A DNA stretch of 64,000 bases from Pedobacter montanisoli (lineage in GTDB: Bacteria; Bacteroidota; Bacteroidia; Sphingobacteriales; Sphingobacteriaceae). Positions 35,264-45,867 of the stretch are shown here, one piece after another (position 1 is the first letter of the stretch; each line of letters begins with the position of its first letter). The notes below the pieces were generated by a model. The model saw only the letters and a program-made list of their open reading frames with translations, did not search any database and was not told the DNA's origin. The stretch lies in contig NZ_JALGBH010000002.1 of NCBI RefSeq assembly GCF_022809115.1, forward strand, positions 186,001 to 250,000, given 5' to 3'. Both the position numbers and the translations under genes were made by a program.

Positions 35264-36256
35264 GTGAATAACAAGCAAATTCTTAACGTTAAGAACTTAA
35301 CCAAACAACACCAACCCGGATTACACTCAGGTATCAAAGACATTAGCTTTGATGTGTTTGAGGGTGAAATTGTTGCCATTATAGGCGAAAGCGGAAGTGG
35401 GAAATCGACTTTATTAAAGTCTATTTATGGTTTATTGAAGTTAGATGAAGGAGAAGTGCTCTTTAACGGAAAAAGAGTAAAAGGTCCTGATGAACAGTTA
35501 ATTCCGGGTCATGCTGAAATGAAAATGGTAACACAGGATTTTTCGCTTAATATTTATGCAAAAGTATATGATAACATTGCTTCAATGTTACCCAATACCA
35601 ATGTGGCTTTAAAAGAGCAGAAAACATTGGACATGCTTGATAACTTGCATATAGCTCATTTAAAGAATAAAAGAATTGTAGAACTGAGTGGTGGCGAACA
35701 ACAACGAGTAGCTATAGCAAGAGCTTTGGTAAGTGATACAAAAGTTTTGTTATTGGATGAACCTTTTAGCCAGGTAGATTCTATTCTGAAAAGTCAGTTA
35801 AGAGCAGATATTAAAAATCTGGCAGAAAGAACAGGATTGACCATTATTTTGGTTTCTCATGATGCTGGTGACGGACTGTCTATGGCAGATAGGTTAATTA
35901 TTTTGAAAGATGGCATATTATTGCAGAATGATGAGCCCAAAACTGTTTATGCGCATCCTAATCATTATTATACCGCTAAAATCTTAGGGAATGCGATAGT
36001 TCTAAATATAGAGCAGACCAATAAACTGAGCATTGCATCCAAAGCATCTCATATTGCTTTTTATCCTGAATGGGTAAAGATTAATAGAGAAGAAGGTGTT
36101 TTGATGAAAGTTAAAGATGTGCAGTTTAAGGGTTTTTATGAAGAGCTTATCTTAGAAAAAGAGGATATTCATATCCGTTCGGTACAGTTTGATACAGGCA
36201 TCTACAAAAAAAACGACCATGTTTATGTAAACATTGGCCGTTTTCTTGAATTTTAA
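35264..36256 (+). CDS. ABC transporter ATP-binding protein, PotA-like
   Basis: The ~330-residue ATPase has Walker A GESGSGKST near residue 43 counted from 35264, a Q-loop in 'VTQDFS', signature LSGGEQQRVAIARAL, Walker B 'VLLLDEPFSQVDS' and switch His in 'LVSHDAGDG'. A C-terminal ~100-residue region ('LSIASKASHIAFYPEWVKI', 'VKDVQFKGFYEELILE') looks like a TOBE/OB domain of polyamine/iron importers. The permease is not adjacent. A TTG at 35225 is also in frame, but AACCTTTG just downstream of it resembles a -7 box, so I start at GTG 35264. The transported substrate is unknown. Confidence 0.85.
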   Translation: MNNKQILNVKNLTKQHQPGLHSGIKDISFDVFEGEIVAIIGESGSGKSTLLKSIYGLLKLDEGEVLFNGKRVKGPDEQLIPGHAEMKMVTQDFSLNIYAKVYDNIASMLPNTNVALKEQKTLDMLDNLHIAHLKNKRIVELSGGEQQRVAIARALVSDTKVLLLDEPFSQVDSILKSQLRADIKNLAERTGLTIILVSHDAGDGLSMADRLIILKDGILLQNDEPKTVYAHPNHYYTAKILGNAIVLNIEQTNKLSIASKASHIAFYPEWVKINREEGVLMKVKDVQFKGFYEELILEKEDIHIRSVQFDTGIYKKNDHVYVNIGRFLEF

Positions 36257-36262
36257 ATTATC

Positions 36263-36667
36263 TTATTGGTACGATTCTATCAGTACAATTTTTACCCTTG
36301 TTCTGCTGCTAGGTTTAATAGGTTGCGTATCCTGATTATCTGAGCTTTGAACATCAATGGTTAATGAACCAGCTTTTACCGAATAACTGAAAGCATCTAC
36401 ATTATATACAAAAGGTAATTGTTCATAAATATTGGTATCGCCCCTTGAAATGTAAACCAAGATACCATCATCTTCAAACGTTCTTGGATCTATCCTGCTA
36501 TCGTTAATAGTAGCAGAGTACGTTAAACCGTCTGAACTTAAAGCCCATTGATTGGTTTCAATGTATTTAACTATCGTTAAATTGTTTGGTCGTACATAAG
36601 TTTCTTTTTTGCATGATGCTAAACCCAGTGTAACAATGCAAAGGAGTAGTAAGGTTAATTTTCTCAT
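36263..36667 (-). CDS. Small lipoprotein, unknown
   Basis: The 134-residue protein starts with a lipoprotein signal with the lipobox LASC near residue 19, then 'KKETYVRPN'. The mature part is rich in Ser/Asp/Tyr with no motif that I recognise ('NLTIVKYIETNQWALSSDGLTYSATINDSRI'). Small lipoproteins of this kind are common in the phylum and often sit in the outer membrane. It converges on the ABC ATPase gene with only 6 bases between stops. No function is assigned. Confidence 0.7.
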   Translation of the reverse strand: MRKLTLLLLCIVTLGLASCKKETYVRPNNLTIVKYIETNQWALSSDGLTYSATINDSRIDPRTFEDDGILVYISRGDTNIYEQLPFVYNVDAFSYSVKAGSLTIDVQSSDNQDTQPIKPSSRTRVKIVLIESYQ

Positions 36668-37219
36668 ACGATTAGTTTTATTTGTGTGTCAGACTTGTTA
36701 ATGCAAAACCATTGCCAAAAAATGCAACTGAAAAGTTCCTATTTATCATTTCATATTCATGATAAGCTTTAAATCATAAGATTTTCTCTTTTAATATCCT
36801 GAAAACAAGTTCTAGGGCTTAATTTAAGCTCATAAGAAATTTGCTTTTTGAATACTTTAGTCTGTACACCAAATATGTTTTTCGATTTAAATGTTACCAA
36901 AATTTAGTACAGTTACGCATTAGCCTGTACCAAATTATACGCAATGGTTAAACAAAGTACTGCAAATTTTGTTTTGACTTTATTCATGCCTTAAGGCTTC
37001 TATTAGATTTAAGATGCTAAAACACTTGTCCCGAATTTAATCGGGAAGTTCAGCATGACGTACTTGGATTTTTAGTATGACGAATGGATTTCAATGATTT
37101 TCTTCTAACGTCACTCTGAATTTATTTCAGAGTCTATTGCTTTTTGTCATGTTTTTATAAGATGCCGAAACAGCTTGTCCTAAATTTAATTGGAAAGCTC
37201 AGCATGACGGGGTTAGATA
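36668..37219. repeat. Gene-free stretch with three palindromic repeat units
   Basis: This 552-base gap holds no credible ORF. It has two copies of the dispersed repeat (37011-37060 and 37159-37209; shared pattern AAGATGC-n-GAAACA-n-CTTGTCC-n-GGAAGTTCAGCATGACG) and a shorter palindrome (ACTCTGAA-loop-TTCAGAGT, 37113-37133). The rest is AT-rich upstream sequence of the lipoprotein gene. Confidence 0.75.
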
Positions 37220-38464
37220 TTAGACAAGGTATTCAAAAAGCGTAGCATCCTGATTCAGTTCTATGATGTCAAATTTTGATTTCATACGATTGAGCAAACC
37301 TGTATAGTCTTCTTTGTGTTTTAGTTCTATCCCTACAAGTGCAGGGCCATTTTCGCGGTTGGTTTTTTTGATGAACTCAAAACGCGTAATGTCATCATGC
37401 GGCCCTAAAACCTCGGTTACGAATAACTTTAAGGCCCCTGGTCGTTGCGGAAAACGAACTAAGAAATAATGCTTTAGTCCTTCAAATAACAAAGATTTTT
37501 CTTTGATTTCCTGCATCCTTTCGATATCGTTATTGCCACCGCTGATTACGCAAACCACATTTTTACCTTTGATCTGTGCTTTAAACTGGCTGAGTGCCGC
37601 CACAGATAATGCTCCTGCAGGTTCAACCACAATGGCATCTTCATTATATAATTTTAATATGGTGGTGCAGATCTTGCCTTCGGGTACTAAATGTGTTTCA
37701 TCCAATAAATCTTTGCAATACTCAAAGGTTAAATTACCTATGCGTTTTACGGCAGCACCATCAACAAAACGATCGATATGTTCAACAGTAAAAGGTTGAT
37801 TATGTTCTAAAGCTCTGGTTAATGAAGGCGCACCTTCGGGTTCTACGCCATATATGCTTACATCGGGCTTTACTGTTTTAAGGTAAGCACTTAAACCCGA
37901 TGCCAGTCCGCCACCGCCTACAGGAACAATAACAGCATCAACTTCTGGCAGATCTTCAAAAATCTCCATGCCCACGGTTCCTTGCCCTTCAATGATTTTT
38001 TCATCATCAAAAGGAGGGATGAACGTTGCTGATTTTTGTGCTGTATAAGCCAGTGCTTCTTTTAAGCAATCGTCAAAAGTATCGCCTACCAGTACAATCT
38101 CAATGTTGTCACCACCAAACATATTTACCTGCGTAATTTTTTGTTTGGGGGTAATTTCGGGCATAAAAATAACCCCTTTGATGTTAAGCTTATTGCATGA
38201 ATAGGCTACGCCTTGAGCATGATTGCCTGCACTTGCACAAACTACACCGTTTACCAGTTCTGTTTGCGGCAGACTGCTAATTTTATTATAGGCACCACGC
38301 AGTTTATAAGATCTTACAATTTGCAGATCTTCTCTTTTAAGGTAAATATTGGCCTCAAATAGTTTTGAGAGGCCGGCATTGTATTCTAGGGCAGTACGTC
38401 TTACTATATTTTTAAGGCGTTGTGCTGCACTGCTGAAATCTAAAGTATATTGCGTGGTGTTCAT
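37220..38464 (-). CDS. ilvA: Threonine ammonia-lyase (biosynthetic)
   Basis: The 414-residue PLP enzyme makes 2-oxobutanoate from threonine, the first isoleucine step. The PLP lysine is in 'RSYKLRGAYNK' near residue 54, the phosphate loop is 'GGGGLASG', and 'SAGNHAQGVAYSC' is the PLP-phosphate helix. The C-terminal ~85 residues are one ACT-like regulatory domain ('FLVRFPQRPGALKLFVTEVLGPHDDITRFEF'), a short form compared with the two-domain E. coli protein. It is the last gene of the ilv/leu operon, 20 bases downstream of leuA, and its stop is 10 bases from a palindromic repeat. Confidence 0.95.
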   Translation of the reverse strand: MNTTQYTLDFSSAAQRLKNIVRRTALEYNAGLSKLFEANIYLKREDLQIVRSYKLRGAYNKISSLPQTELVNGVVCASAGNHAQGVAYSCNKLNIKGVIFMPEITPKQKITQVNMFGGDNIEIVLVGDTFDDCLKEALAYTAQKSATFIPPFDDEKIIEGQGTVGMEIFEDLPEVDAVIVPVGGGGLASGLSAYLKTVKPDVSIYGVEPEGAPSLTRALEHNQPFTVEHIDRFVDGAAVKRIGNLTFEYCKDLLDETHLVPEGKICTTILKLYNEDAIVVEPAGALSVAALSQFKAQIKGKNVVCVISGGNNDIERMQEIKEKSLLFEGLKHYFLVRFPQRPGALKLFVTEVLGPHDDITRFEFIKKTNRENGPALVGIELKHKEDYTGLLNRMKSKFDIIELNQDATLFEYLV

Positions 38465-38484
38465 TTTACAGTTTTGTTGTTTAT

Positions 38485-39651
38485 TTACGCTTTAACCAGA
38501 TGGGTAGTGACCAGTAGGTTTAAATCGTTGTCATTTATGCCTGTTTTACTGTCTGCTAAAAGCAAAAATTGTTCATATACGAGTGCTAAATTATCTTTGT
38601 CTAGATTATGACCTAGGCGTTCTAAGTGATGTTTAAGTGCATGCCTGCCGCTTCTTGCGGTTAGTACAATAGTAGCATCAGGAAAACCTACATCTTCGGG
38701 TTTGATGATCTCATAATTCTCTCTGTTTTTTAAGAAACCATCCTGATGTATGCCCGAACTGTGTGCAAAGGCATTGGCACCCACAATAGCTTTGTTAGGC
38801 TGTACAGGCATGTTCATCTGGTTGCGTACCTGATGACTGATTTCGTAAAAGCCCATGGTATTGATATGGGTATGCAATCCTAGATTTTTGTGTGTCTTTA
38901 AAATCATGACCACTTCTTCCATAGAAGTATTTCCTGCTCTTTCACCAATGCCGTTTATGGTACATTCTACCTGACGGGCACCATTTTGCAGACCAGCAAT
39001 TGAATTTGCTGTGGCTAAACCTAAATCATTGTGGCAATGACAAGAGATGATTGCCTGGTCTATGTTTTTTACGTTTTCTTTAAGAAAACGGATTTTTGAA
39101 CCGTATTGATCTGGTAAGCAATAACCATTTGTGTCGGGGATATTAACCACAGTGGCTCCGGCAGCAATCACCGATTCAATCATTTTTGCCAGATACTCAA
39201 TATCTGCACGTCCGGCATCTTCGGCATAAAATTCTACATCTTCTACATATTGCTTAGCGTATTTTACAGCGGCTATTGCTCGTTCTAAAATCTCCTCACG
39301 TGTGCTGTTGAATTTATGCTTGATGTGCATATCTGATGCACCGATTCCGGTATGTATGCGAGGTCTTTTAGCATATTTTAATGCTTGAGCAGCCACGTCA
39401 ATATCGTTTTTGTTGGCTCGTGTAAGTGCACAGATTACAGGATTGGTTACTGCTTTTGACAGTTCTACAACGCTGTTAAAATCGCCGGGACTCGATACCG
39501 GAAATCCTGCTTCTATCACGTCAACACCTAATATCTCTAATGATCTTGCAATCTCGATCTTTTGCGCGGTGCTTAACTGACAACCTGGTACCTGTTCGCC
39601 ATCGCGAAGGGTGGTGTCAAAAATGTAAACTTTGTTCGGGTCGTGTAACAT
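38485..39651 (-). CDS. leuA: 2-isopropylmalate synthase (short form, no regulatory domain)
   Basis: The 388-residue enzyme condenses acetyl-CoA with 2-oxoisovalerate, the first leucine-specific step. It shows '[16 protein letters not shown]' near residues 10-25, the metal-site '[13 protein letters not shown]' and '[15 protein letters not shown]', and '[12 protein letters not shown]'. Standard LeuA has ~510 residues; the C-terminal leucine-binding regulatory domain is missing here (the protein stops at about residue 388). Feedback inhibition by leucine would then be lost or different, which raises the importance of transcriptional control by the attenuator upstream of ilvD. A homocitrate-synthase-like activity is less likely because of the operon. 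Confidence 0.92.
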   Translation of the reverse strand: MLHDPNKVYIFDTTLRDGEQVPGCQLSTAQKIEIARSLEILGVDVIEAGFPVSSPGDFNSVVELSKAVTNPVICALTRANKNDIDVAAQALKYAKRPRIHTGIGASDMHIKHKFNSTREEILERAIAAVKYAKQYVEDVEFYAEDAGRADIEYLAKMIESVIAAGATVVNIPDTNGYCLPDQYGSKIRFLKENVKNIDQAIISCHCHNDLGLATANSIAGLQNGARQVECTINGIGERAGNTSMEEVVMILKTHKNLGLHTHINTMGFYEISHQVRNQMNMPVQPNKAIVGANAFAHSSGIHQDGFLKNRENYEIIKPEDVGFPDATIVLTARSGRHALKHHLERLGHNLDKDNLALVYEQFLLLADSKTGINDNDLNLLVTTHLVKA

Positions 39652-39669
39652 AATCTTCAGGTTTAGGTT

Positions 39670-40746
39670 TTACTTAGCTAAATATTTTAAAACAAGATCG
39701 CCCATTTCGCGGGTGCCCAATACTTTATCACTGGCTGTTTGTTTATCGGCAATATCTTTGGTTCTGTAGCCTTCTTTTAATACTTTATCTACGGCTTTTA
39801 CTAGGGTTTGTGCTTCTTCTTTGAGTCCGAAACTGATTTCTAACATTAATGCGGCAGAAAGTACAGAGGCCAGCGGATTTGCCAGGTTTTTTCCGGCAAT
39901 ATCATGTGCAGAGCCGTGTATAGGTTCAAAAAAACCTGTACCATCGCCCACAGAAGCAGAGGCTAGCATGCCCATAGATCCGGCAATTTGAGAAGCTTCG
40001 TCTGTTAGAATATCGCCAAACAAGTTTGCGGTAAGCACTACATCAAACTGTTTAGGATCTTTGATCAACTGCATAGCCGCATTGTCAATAAACATATGGG
40101 TAGTTTTTACATCAGGATATTGTTTTGCAATTTCCTGAATGGTTTCTCTCCATAATCTTGAACTTTCCAATACGTTGGCTTTATCTACAGAGCATACTTT
40201 TTTGCTACGCTGTTGTGCTGCTTTATAGGCTTTATGTGCAATGCGTTCTACTTCATATCTATGGTAGATCATCAGGTCTGAAGCAGTATTTCTATCATCA
40301 GAGCGTTGTTTTTCTCCAAAATAGACATCGCCGGTAAGTTCTCTAAAGAAGAGAATATCTGTACCTCTTAAAATTTCGGGCTTTATGCTCGATGCTTGTA
40401 ACAATTCATCAAATAAAAGAATAGGACGCAGATTGGCATATAAACCCAGTTCTTTCCTTATTTTGAGTAGTCCTTGCTCAGGTCTTATTTTTAAGGAAGG
40501 ATCATTGTCATACATGGCATGACCTACAGCGCCAAACAAAATAGCATCGCTTTTTCTTCCTTTTTCCAATGTTTCATCAGGTAGGGGATTTCCGGTTTGC
40601 TCAATGGCTATATGCCCCATTAAGGCTTCATCGAAACTAAAGTCATGACCATAATCTTTTGCAATCTGCTGTAAGGCGGCTTTTCCCCATGTGGTTACTT
40701 CGGGGCCAATGCCATCGCCGGGTATAACTAATATATTTTTCTTCAT
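39670..40746 (-). CDS. leuB: 3-isopropylmalate dehydrogenase
   Basis: The 358-residue enzyme oxidatively decarboxylates 3-isopropylmalate in leucine synthesis. It has 'VIPGDGIGPEVT' at residues 6-17, 'LRPEQGLL-x-IRKELGLYANLRP', the 'ELTGDVYFG' loop, the catalytic Tyr/Lys region 'VCSVDKANVLESSRLWRE' and 'LTANLFGDILTDEAS'. I start at 40746, because this gives the family start and overlaps the stop of the upstream ABC ATPase by four bases (ATGA). Upstream in-frame ATGs fall inside the ABC gene. leuA follows 18 bases downstream. Confidence 0.95.
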   Translation of the reverse strand: MKKNILVIPGDGIGPEVTTWGKAALQQIAKDYGHDFSFDEALMGHIAIEQTGNPLPDETLEKGRKSDAILFGAVGHAMYDNDPSLKIRPEQGLLKIRKELGLYANLRPILLFDELLQASSIKPEILRGTDILFFRELTGDVYFGEKQRSDDRNTASDLMIYHRYEVERIAHKAYKAAQQRSKKVCSVDKANVLESSRLWRETIQEIAKQYPDVKTTHMFIDNAAMQLIKDPKQFDVVLTANLFGDILTDEASQIAGSMGMLASASVGDGTGFFEPIHGSAHDIAGKNLANPLASVLSAALMLEISFGLKEEAQTLVKAVDKVLKEGYRTKDIADKQTASDKVLGTREMGDLVLKYLAK

Positions 40747-42209
40747 GCTAATTCTTTTTCTAAGTTGTATGTGCTGTTTTCTATTACTTCGCCCTGATTC
40801 AATACTAAACGGTGCGTAAGTTTTTGTGGCAATTGTTGCTGATTGTGCGATACGTAAATCAATGTTCTTTCTGTACTGCAAATTCCGTCTATCAATTGGT
40901 TAAAATGTGCGGTTTGCTGCTCATCAAGCCCTTGACAAGGTTCATCCAAAACCAATAGTTCAGGGTTTTTAATTAGCGTGCGTGCTAATAAAGCCAGGCG
41001 TTGCTTGCCAAGAGATAAGTTTACCAGGAGTTCATTTTTATCTTCGGTTAACCCGAAATAATCGAGCAGCTCGTTAACTTGTTGGGTTTTATGGTAGCCC
41101 AGGTTATTAAACAGGCCTACGCTGTCAAAGAAACCAGAAGCTATACTTTGCCATACGCTGGCTTCTTTATCAAAATACCAGTGCAATTCAGGCGAGATCA
41201 GACCAATGTGAGATTTGATATCCCAAATGCTTTCGCCCGACCCACGTTTGCTGCCAAATAAATAAAGTTCGTTGGCATAAGATTGTGGATGATCGCCATT
41301 AACTAAACTTAATAAGGTAGATTTTCCTGAACCGTTGTGTCCTTGTAATAACCATTTTTCGCCAGCTTTTACCTCCCAGTTTAGGTTTTTGATGACCTGT
41401 TTATCGCCATAGCTGATGTTGACGTTTACCATTTTTACCATCACATCTGCATTTGGTTTGGGAGTTTGTTGCAAGAATGAAGGAACTTTTGTGATCAAGG
41501 GAATGGTTCTAACTACAGGTAAAACTCCATTAAGTTCTTTGATCTGGCCGTTTTCTATGCAGGCGTATTTATTGATACATTTTGGTAATTCATGTTCACT
41601 GCAAGCTATAACAAACCGCACACCTTGTGAGGCAAGGTAATCCAGTAAAATGTTGAGGTTTGTACGTGAATTAATGTCTAAACCGGTATAAGGTTGATCT
41701 AATAGCAGCAACTGGGGTTTTAACCATATTGCTTTGATCAGTTGGAGCTTTTTATGCTCGCCGCTAGACAGTTCAATAAGTTGTGCGTCTTTAAATGAGC
41801 TAAAATTAAGGGCAATTAAAATTTGATCCAGTTCGGTAAAATCAAGTTGATTTTCTTTGCCGTAAAGTGCCAATTCCTGTCCTACGGTAAGGGTATCTTT
41901 AAGCTGTTGTTTATTGTAGCGTTGCTGGTAATAAAAGTTTGCGACGCCTTCCAGATTTTTAAACTGGTACCATTGCGATATATATAAACAGACAGGTTTA
42001 AGCTTACTTTTGTTAAGTACATTGACTTGTATTTCGGTCTTTTTATCCTTATCGGCTATTGCAGTAAGTAAAACGCTTTTCCCACTGCCACTTTCTCCAC
42101 CCAAATACCAGTTTTCGTCCCGGTTTATTATCCAGTTCAAATCTCTTAACACGGTTTTGTTACCGTATTTTATAGATAAACCTGATATGTGGACCAGCGG
42201 TTGATGCAT
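40743..42209 (-). CDS. Tandem ABC ATPase (ModF-like) inside the leu operon
   Basis: The 488-residue protein has two ABC domains: Walker A 'GGESGSGKS' near residue 38 and 'GHNGSGKS' near residue 291, signature-like 'LSSGEHKKLQLIKA' and 'LSLGKQRLALLARTL', and Walker B 'LLLDQPYTGLD' and 'LLVLDEPCQGLD'. It is soluble and has no membrane domain; ModF-like twins of this type have unclear roles, possibly molybdate-related or in translation. It lies between leuD (3-base gap) and leuB (4-base overlap), so it is translated as part of the leucine operon. Why is unknown. Confidence 0.85.
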   Translation of the reverse strand: MHQPLVHISGLSIKYGNKTVLRDLNWIINRDENWYLGGESGSGKSVLLTAIADKDKKTEIQVNVLNKSKLKPVCLYISQWYQFKNLEGVANFYYQQRYNKQQLKDTLTVGQELALYGKENQLDFTELDQILIALNFSSFKDAQLIELSSGEHKKLQLIKAIWLKPQLLLLDQPYTGLDINSRTNLNILLDYLASQGVRFVIACSEHELPKCINKYACIENGQIKELNGVLPVVRTIPLITKVPSFLQQTPKPNADVMVKMVNVNISYGDKQVIKNLNWEVKAGEKWLLQGHNGSGKSTLLSLVNGDHPQSYANELYLFGSKRGSGESIWDIKSHIGLISPELHWYFDKEASVWQSIASGFFDSVGLFNNLGYHKTQQVNELLDYFGLTEDKNELLVNLSLGKQRLALLARTLIKNPELLVLDEPCQGLDEQQTAHFNQLIDGICSTERTLIYVSHNQQQLPQKLTHRLVLNQGEVIENSTYNLEKELA

Positions 42210-42212
42210 ATT

Positions 42213-42809
42213 TTAATATTTGAACGGACGATTTTCTTCGTAGGTTTCTATCAAATCTTTTTGGTTCAGGATAAAATCAATATCATCGTAACCATTAAGT
42301 AAACACGATTTTTTATAAGGATTGATCTCAAAACTTTCTGATTTTCCGGTTGCATCTATGGTAACTTGTTGCGTTTCTAAATCTACCGTTAGCTGTGTTT
42401 GAGGATCTTTAGCAACCTCGTTAAAGATATCAGCTAAAAAACCATCACTAACTTGTACTGGTAACAAACCATTGTTTAAGGCATTGCCTTTAAAAATATC
42501 GGCAAAGAAACTGCTGATCACTACATCAAAACCATAATCTTGTATAGCCCAGGCAGCGTGCTCGCGACTGCTACCACAGCCAAAATTTTTTCCTGCTACC
42601 AAAATTTTGCCTTTGTAAGCATTGTTGTTAAGCACAAATTCTGGTTTGGGCTCGTTGTTACTATCGAAACGCCAGTCGCGAAAAAGATTGTCTCCAAAAC
42701 CTTCGCGGGTGGTGGCTTTTAAAAATCTTGCCGGTATGATCTGGTCTGTATCAATGTTTTCGATACTCAAAGGCACAACGGCTGATGTTAATTTTTCAAA
42801 TTTTTTCAT
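42213..42809 (-). CDS. leuD: 3-isopropylmalate dehydratase small subunit
   Basis: The 198-residue small subunit works with LeuC to isomerise 2- to 3-isopropylmalate. It shows '[17 protein letters not shown]' near residues 16-32, '[21 protein letters not shown]' and '[24 protein letters not shown]'. The catalytic serine/arginine loop 'GSSREHA' is intact. It is 13 bases downstream of leuC and 3 bases upstream of the tandem ABC gene. Confidence 0.95.
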   Translation of the reverse strand: MKKFEKLTSAVVPLSIENIDTDQIIPARFLKATTREGFGDNLFRDWRFDSNNEPKPEFVLNNNAYKGKILVAGKNFGCGSSREHAAWAIQDYGFDVVISSFFADIFKGNALNNGLLPVQVSDGFLADIFNEVAKDPQTQLTVDLETQQVTIDATGKSESFEINPYKKSCLLNGYDDIDFILNQKDLIETYEENRPFKY

Positions 42810-42822
42810 TTACTGGTATCCG

Positions 42823-44220
42823 TTAAATTAATTCTCTTACATCAGTTATTTTACCCGTAACAGCAGCGGCTGCGGCAGTTAAAGGACTGGCCAACAATGT
42901 TCTGGCATTTGGCCCCTGACGGCCTTCAAAATTTCTGTTAGAAGTAGAAACACAGTATTTCCCGGCAGGAATTTTATCTTCGTTCATGCCTAAACATGCC
43001 GAGCAACCCGGCTCGCGTAATTGGAAACCAGCTGCTTCAAAAACTTTATCTATACCTTCGGCTTTAGCTTGTGCCTCAACTTGTTTTGAACCCGGAACAA
43101 TCCATACTTCTACATGATCGGCTTTGCGTTTGTCTTTCACAAAAGTAGCTACGGCTCTTAAGTCTTCGATACGTGAATTGGTACAACTGCCAATAAAAAC
43201 GTAATCAACAGGTTTTCCTATTAAAGGTTCATTGTCAGCAAAGCCCATATAATCCAAAGCTTTCTGATAAGATATCTGTTCACTTTTAGGCTGTGCTGTA
43301 GTGGCTGGTATATTTTCGGTAATGCCAATACCCATACCCGGATTCGTTCCGTAAGTGATCATGGGCTCAATATCTTCTGCATTGTAGGTAAGTACCGCAT
43401 CAAATAGGGCATTATTATCGCTGTATAATGTTTTCCAGTAAGCTAAAGCTTTGTCCCATTCTTCGCTTTTAGGGGCAAATTCTCTGCCTTTGATGTATTC
43501 GAAAGTAGTTTCGTCGGGAGCAATTAAGCCACCACGGGCACCCATTTCTATGCTCATGTTGCAAACGGTCATACGAGCTTCCATACTTAATGATTGTATG
43601 GCCGATCCGGCAAACTCTACGAAATATCCGGTACCACCTGCAGCAGAGATTTTAGAAATGATGTAAAGGATAATGTCTTTGGCACCCACACCTTTTTTAA
43701 GCTCGCCATTTACCTCAATTTTCATGGTTTTAGGCTTAGATAGCAGCAAGCACTGCGTAGCAAAAACCTGTTCTACCTGAGAGGTTCCTATACCAAAAGC
43801 TATAGCTCCAAAAGCGCCATGTGTAGAGGTATGGCTGTCGCCACAAACCATGGTTTTTCCCGGTAGGGTAATGCCCAATTCTGGACCTATTACGTGTACA
43901 ATACCTTGGTAAGGGTGGCCTAAGCCGTAAAGTTCTACACCAAATTCTTTACAGTTTTTGGTAAGCATATCTACCTGGTATCTTGATAGTTCTTCTTTAA
44001 TAGGAAGGTGCTGATCCAGGGTTGGAACATTATGATCGGCAGTTGCTACGGTTTGTTTTGGCCTAAAAACCGGAATACCGCGTTTGCGCAAGCCATCAAA
44101 AGCCTGCGGTGATGTAACCTCGTGAATAAGATGGGTATCGATGTATAAAATATCAGGAAAACCCTCCTGACGTTTTACCACATGTGCATCCCAAATTTTT
44201 TCTACTAATGTTTTTGACAT
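42823..44220 (-). CDS. leuC: 3-isopropylmalate dehydratase large subunit
   Basis: The 465-residue aconitase-family subunit carries the 4Fe-4S cluster of isopropylmalate isomerase. Motifs include 'DHNVPT', '[24 protein letters not shown]', the first cluster Cys in '[13 protein letters not shown]', and the pair in '[11 protein letters not shown]'. The C-terminal '[11 protein letters not shown]' with the catalytic Arg is present. The order ilvC-leuC-leuD follows the pathway; the gap to ilvC is 31 bases. Confidence 0.95.
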   Translation of the reverse strand: MSKTLVEKIWDAHVVKRQEGFPDILYIDTHLIHEVTSPQAFDGLRKRGIPVFRPKQTVATADHNVPTLDQHLPIKEELSRYQVDMLTKNCKEFGVELYGLGHPYQGIVHVIGPELGITLPGKTMVCGDSHTSTHGAFGAIAFGIGTSQVEQVFATQCLLLSKPKTMKIEVNGELKKGVGAKDIILYIISKISAAGGTGYFVEFAGSAIQSLSMEARMTVCNMSIEMGARGGLIAPDETTFEYIKGREFAPKSEEWDKALAYWKTLYSDNNALFDAVLTYNAEDIEPMITYGTNPGMGIGITENIPATTAQPKSEQISYQKALDYMGFADNEPLIGKPVDYVFIGSCTNSRIEDLRAVATFVKDKRKADHVEVWIVPGSKQVEAQAKAEGIDKVFEAAGFQLREPGCSACLGMNEDKIPAGKYCVSTSNRNFEGRQGPNARTLLASPLTAAAAAVTGKITDVRELI

Positions 44221-44251
44221 CGTTCTAAATATTTAGTTAAGTTGTTATTCG

Positions 44252-45733
44252 TTAAGCTGTCTTGATCGACTTCATGGCTGTCATGGCTTTACGCAATTTT
44301 CTACCTACAATTTCAACAGGGTGCTCACGTAAAATTTCATTGATGTGTACCAATTCCCTGTTGTCAACGCCACCGTTTTTGCCTTCATTAAAGTTTTTAC
44401 CTACAAGGTCGGTATCAACAGTTTTCATGAAATCGGCCAATAAAGGTTTACAAGCTTGGTCAAACAGGTAACATCCGTACTCTGCTGTATCGGAAATTAC
44501 ACGGTTCATTTCAAATAATTTTTTACGTGCAATGGTATTTGCAATCAAAGGTGTTTCGTGCAATGATTCATAGTAGGCGCTTTCTGCTTTAATACCTGCT
44601 TCTACCATAGTTTCAAAAGCCAGTTCAACACCTGCTCTTACAAAGGCAACCATAAGGGTATAATTATCAAAGTATTCCTGTTCGTTGATCTTCACATTGC
44701 CGGCAGGGGTTTTTTCAAAAGCGGTTTCGCCCGTTTCGGCTCTCCATTTTAACAGATTGGCATCGTTATTTGCCCAGTCTTCCATCATGGTACGGCTAAA
44801 TTCACCACTCATGATATCGTCCTGATGTTTTTTGAACAACGGGCGCATGATCTTTTTTAATTCTTCTGATACATGAAAGGCTTTAACTTTTGCAGGGTTG
44901 CTCAGGCGATCCATCATACCGCTTACGCCACCATGTTTTAAAGCTTCTGTAATAACCTCTACACCGTATTGTACCAGTTTAGATGCATATCCCGGGTCTA
45001 TGCCTTTTTCAACCATTTTATTAAAAGAAAGGATAGAACCAGTTTGTAGTAAACCACAAAGAATGGTTTGCTCGCCCATTAAATCTGATTTAACCTCAGC
45101 TACAAAAGAAGATCTCAGTACACCTGCTTTATGACCTCCAGTACCTACACAATAAGCTTTGGCTTGCGCTAAGCCTTTGCCTTGCGGATCATTTTCAGGG
45201 TGTACAGCAATTAATGTAGGTACGCCAAAACCTCTTAAATATTCGGCTCTTACCTCAGATCCCGGACATTTAGGTGCTACCATAATAACTGTTAGATCTT
45301 TACGTACCTGCATACCTTCTTCAACAATGTTAAATCCATGTGAGTAGGATAATGTAGCGCCTTCTTTCATTAAAGGCATAATGGCACTAACCACAGCAGT
45401 ATGTTGTTTATCGGGTGTTAAGTTGGCTACCAGATCAGCACTTGGAATTAATTCTTCATAGGTGCCCACTTTAAAATTATTGTCGGTAGCATTTTTCCAT
45501 GAGTCGCGTTTGGCTTCAATAGCCTCTTTACGTAAAGCGTAGCTTACATCAAGTCCGCTGTCTCTTAAATTTAATCCCTGGTTCAACCCCTGCGCACCGC
45601 AACCTACAATTACGATTTTCTTACCTTTTAGCGCATTTACGCCGTCTAAAAATTCATTGTTGTCCATGAATTCGCATACGCCTAATTGGTTAAGTTTTTC
45701 TCTGAGAGGTAGGGTGTTAAAATAATTTGCCAT
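44252..45733 (-). CDS. ilvC: Ketol-acid reductoisomerase, class II (long form)
   Basis: The 493-residue enzyme converts acetolactate and acetohydroxybutyrate to dihydroxy acids. It has the NADPH loop '[22 protein letters not shown]' near residue 40, '[12 protein letters not shown]' and two tandem C-terminal knotted domains with '[12 protein letters not shown]' and '[17 protein letters not shown]'. The length and the duplicated knotted domain define class II (E. coli-like) rather than the ~330-residue class I. It is separated from ilvN by 134 bases of low-complexity sequence. Confidence 0.95.
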   Translation of the reverse strand: MANYFNTLPLREKLNQLGVCEFMDNNEFLDGVNALKGKKIVIVGCGAQGLNQGLNLRDSGLDVSYALRKEAIEAKRDSWKNATDNNFKVGTYEELIPSADLVANLTPDKQHTAVVSAIMPLMKEGATLSYSHGFNIVEEGMQVRKDLTVIMVAPKCPGSEVRAEYLRGFGVPTLIAVHPENDPQGKGLAQAKAYCVGTGGHKAGVLRSSFVAEVKSDLMGEQTILCGLLQTGSILSFNKMVEKGIDPGYASKLVQYGVEVITEALKHGGVSGMMDRLSNPAKVKAFHVSEELKKIMRPLFKKHQDDIMSGEFSRTMMEDWANNDANLLKWRAETGETAFEKTPAGNVKINEQEYFDNYTLMVAFVRAGVELAFETMVEAGIKAESAYYESLHETPLIANTIARKKLFEMNRVISDTAEYGCYLFDQACKPLLADFMKTVDTDLVGKNFNEGKNGGVDNRELVHINEILREHPVEIVGRKLRKAMTAMKSIKTA

Positions 45734-45867
45734 TGTTTTTATTGGTTAATTTTTTTTGTTCTTTATTCGTTGATTGTCTTTCGTTTTACGTTAAATGGTA
45801 TTCGTTGGTCGTTATCGTTTTCTGTTGATCGTTTTATATTATTAGTCTAACATCTAATATCTAACAC
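45734..45867. repeat. Low-complexity operon spacer between ilvN and ilvC
   Basis: This 134-base intra-operon gap is made of ACGA/CGTT-containing micro-units (on the plus strand CGTTG, CGTTTTACG, CGTTGGTCGTTATCGTT) and TCTAACATCTAATATCTAAC units near 45846-45866. No hairpin terminator or ORF was found. Similar units occur at 46501-46547 and near 12590-12622. Confidence 0.6.
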
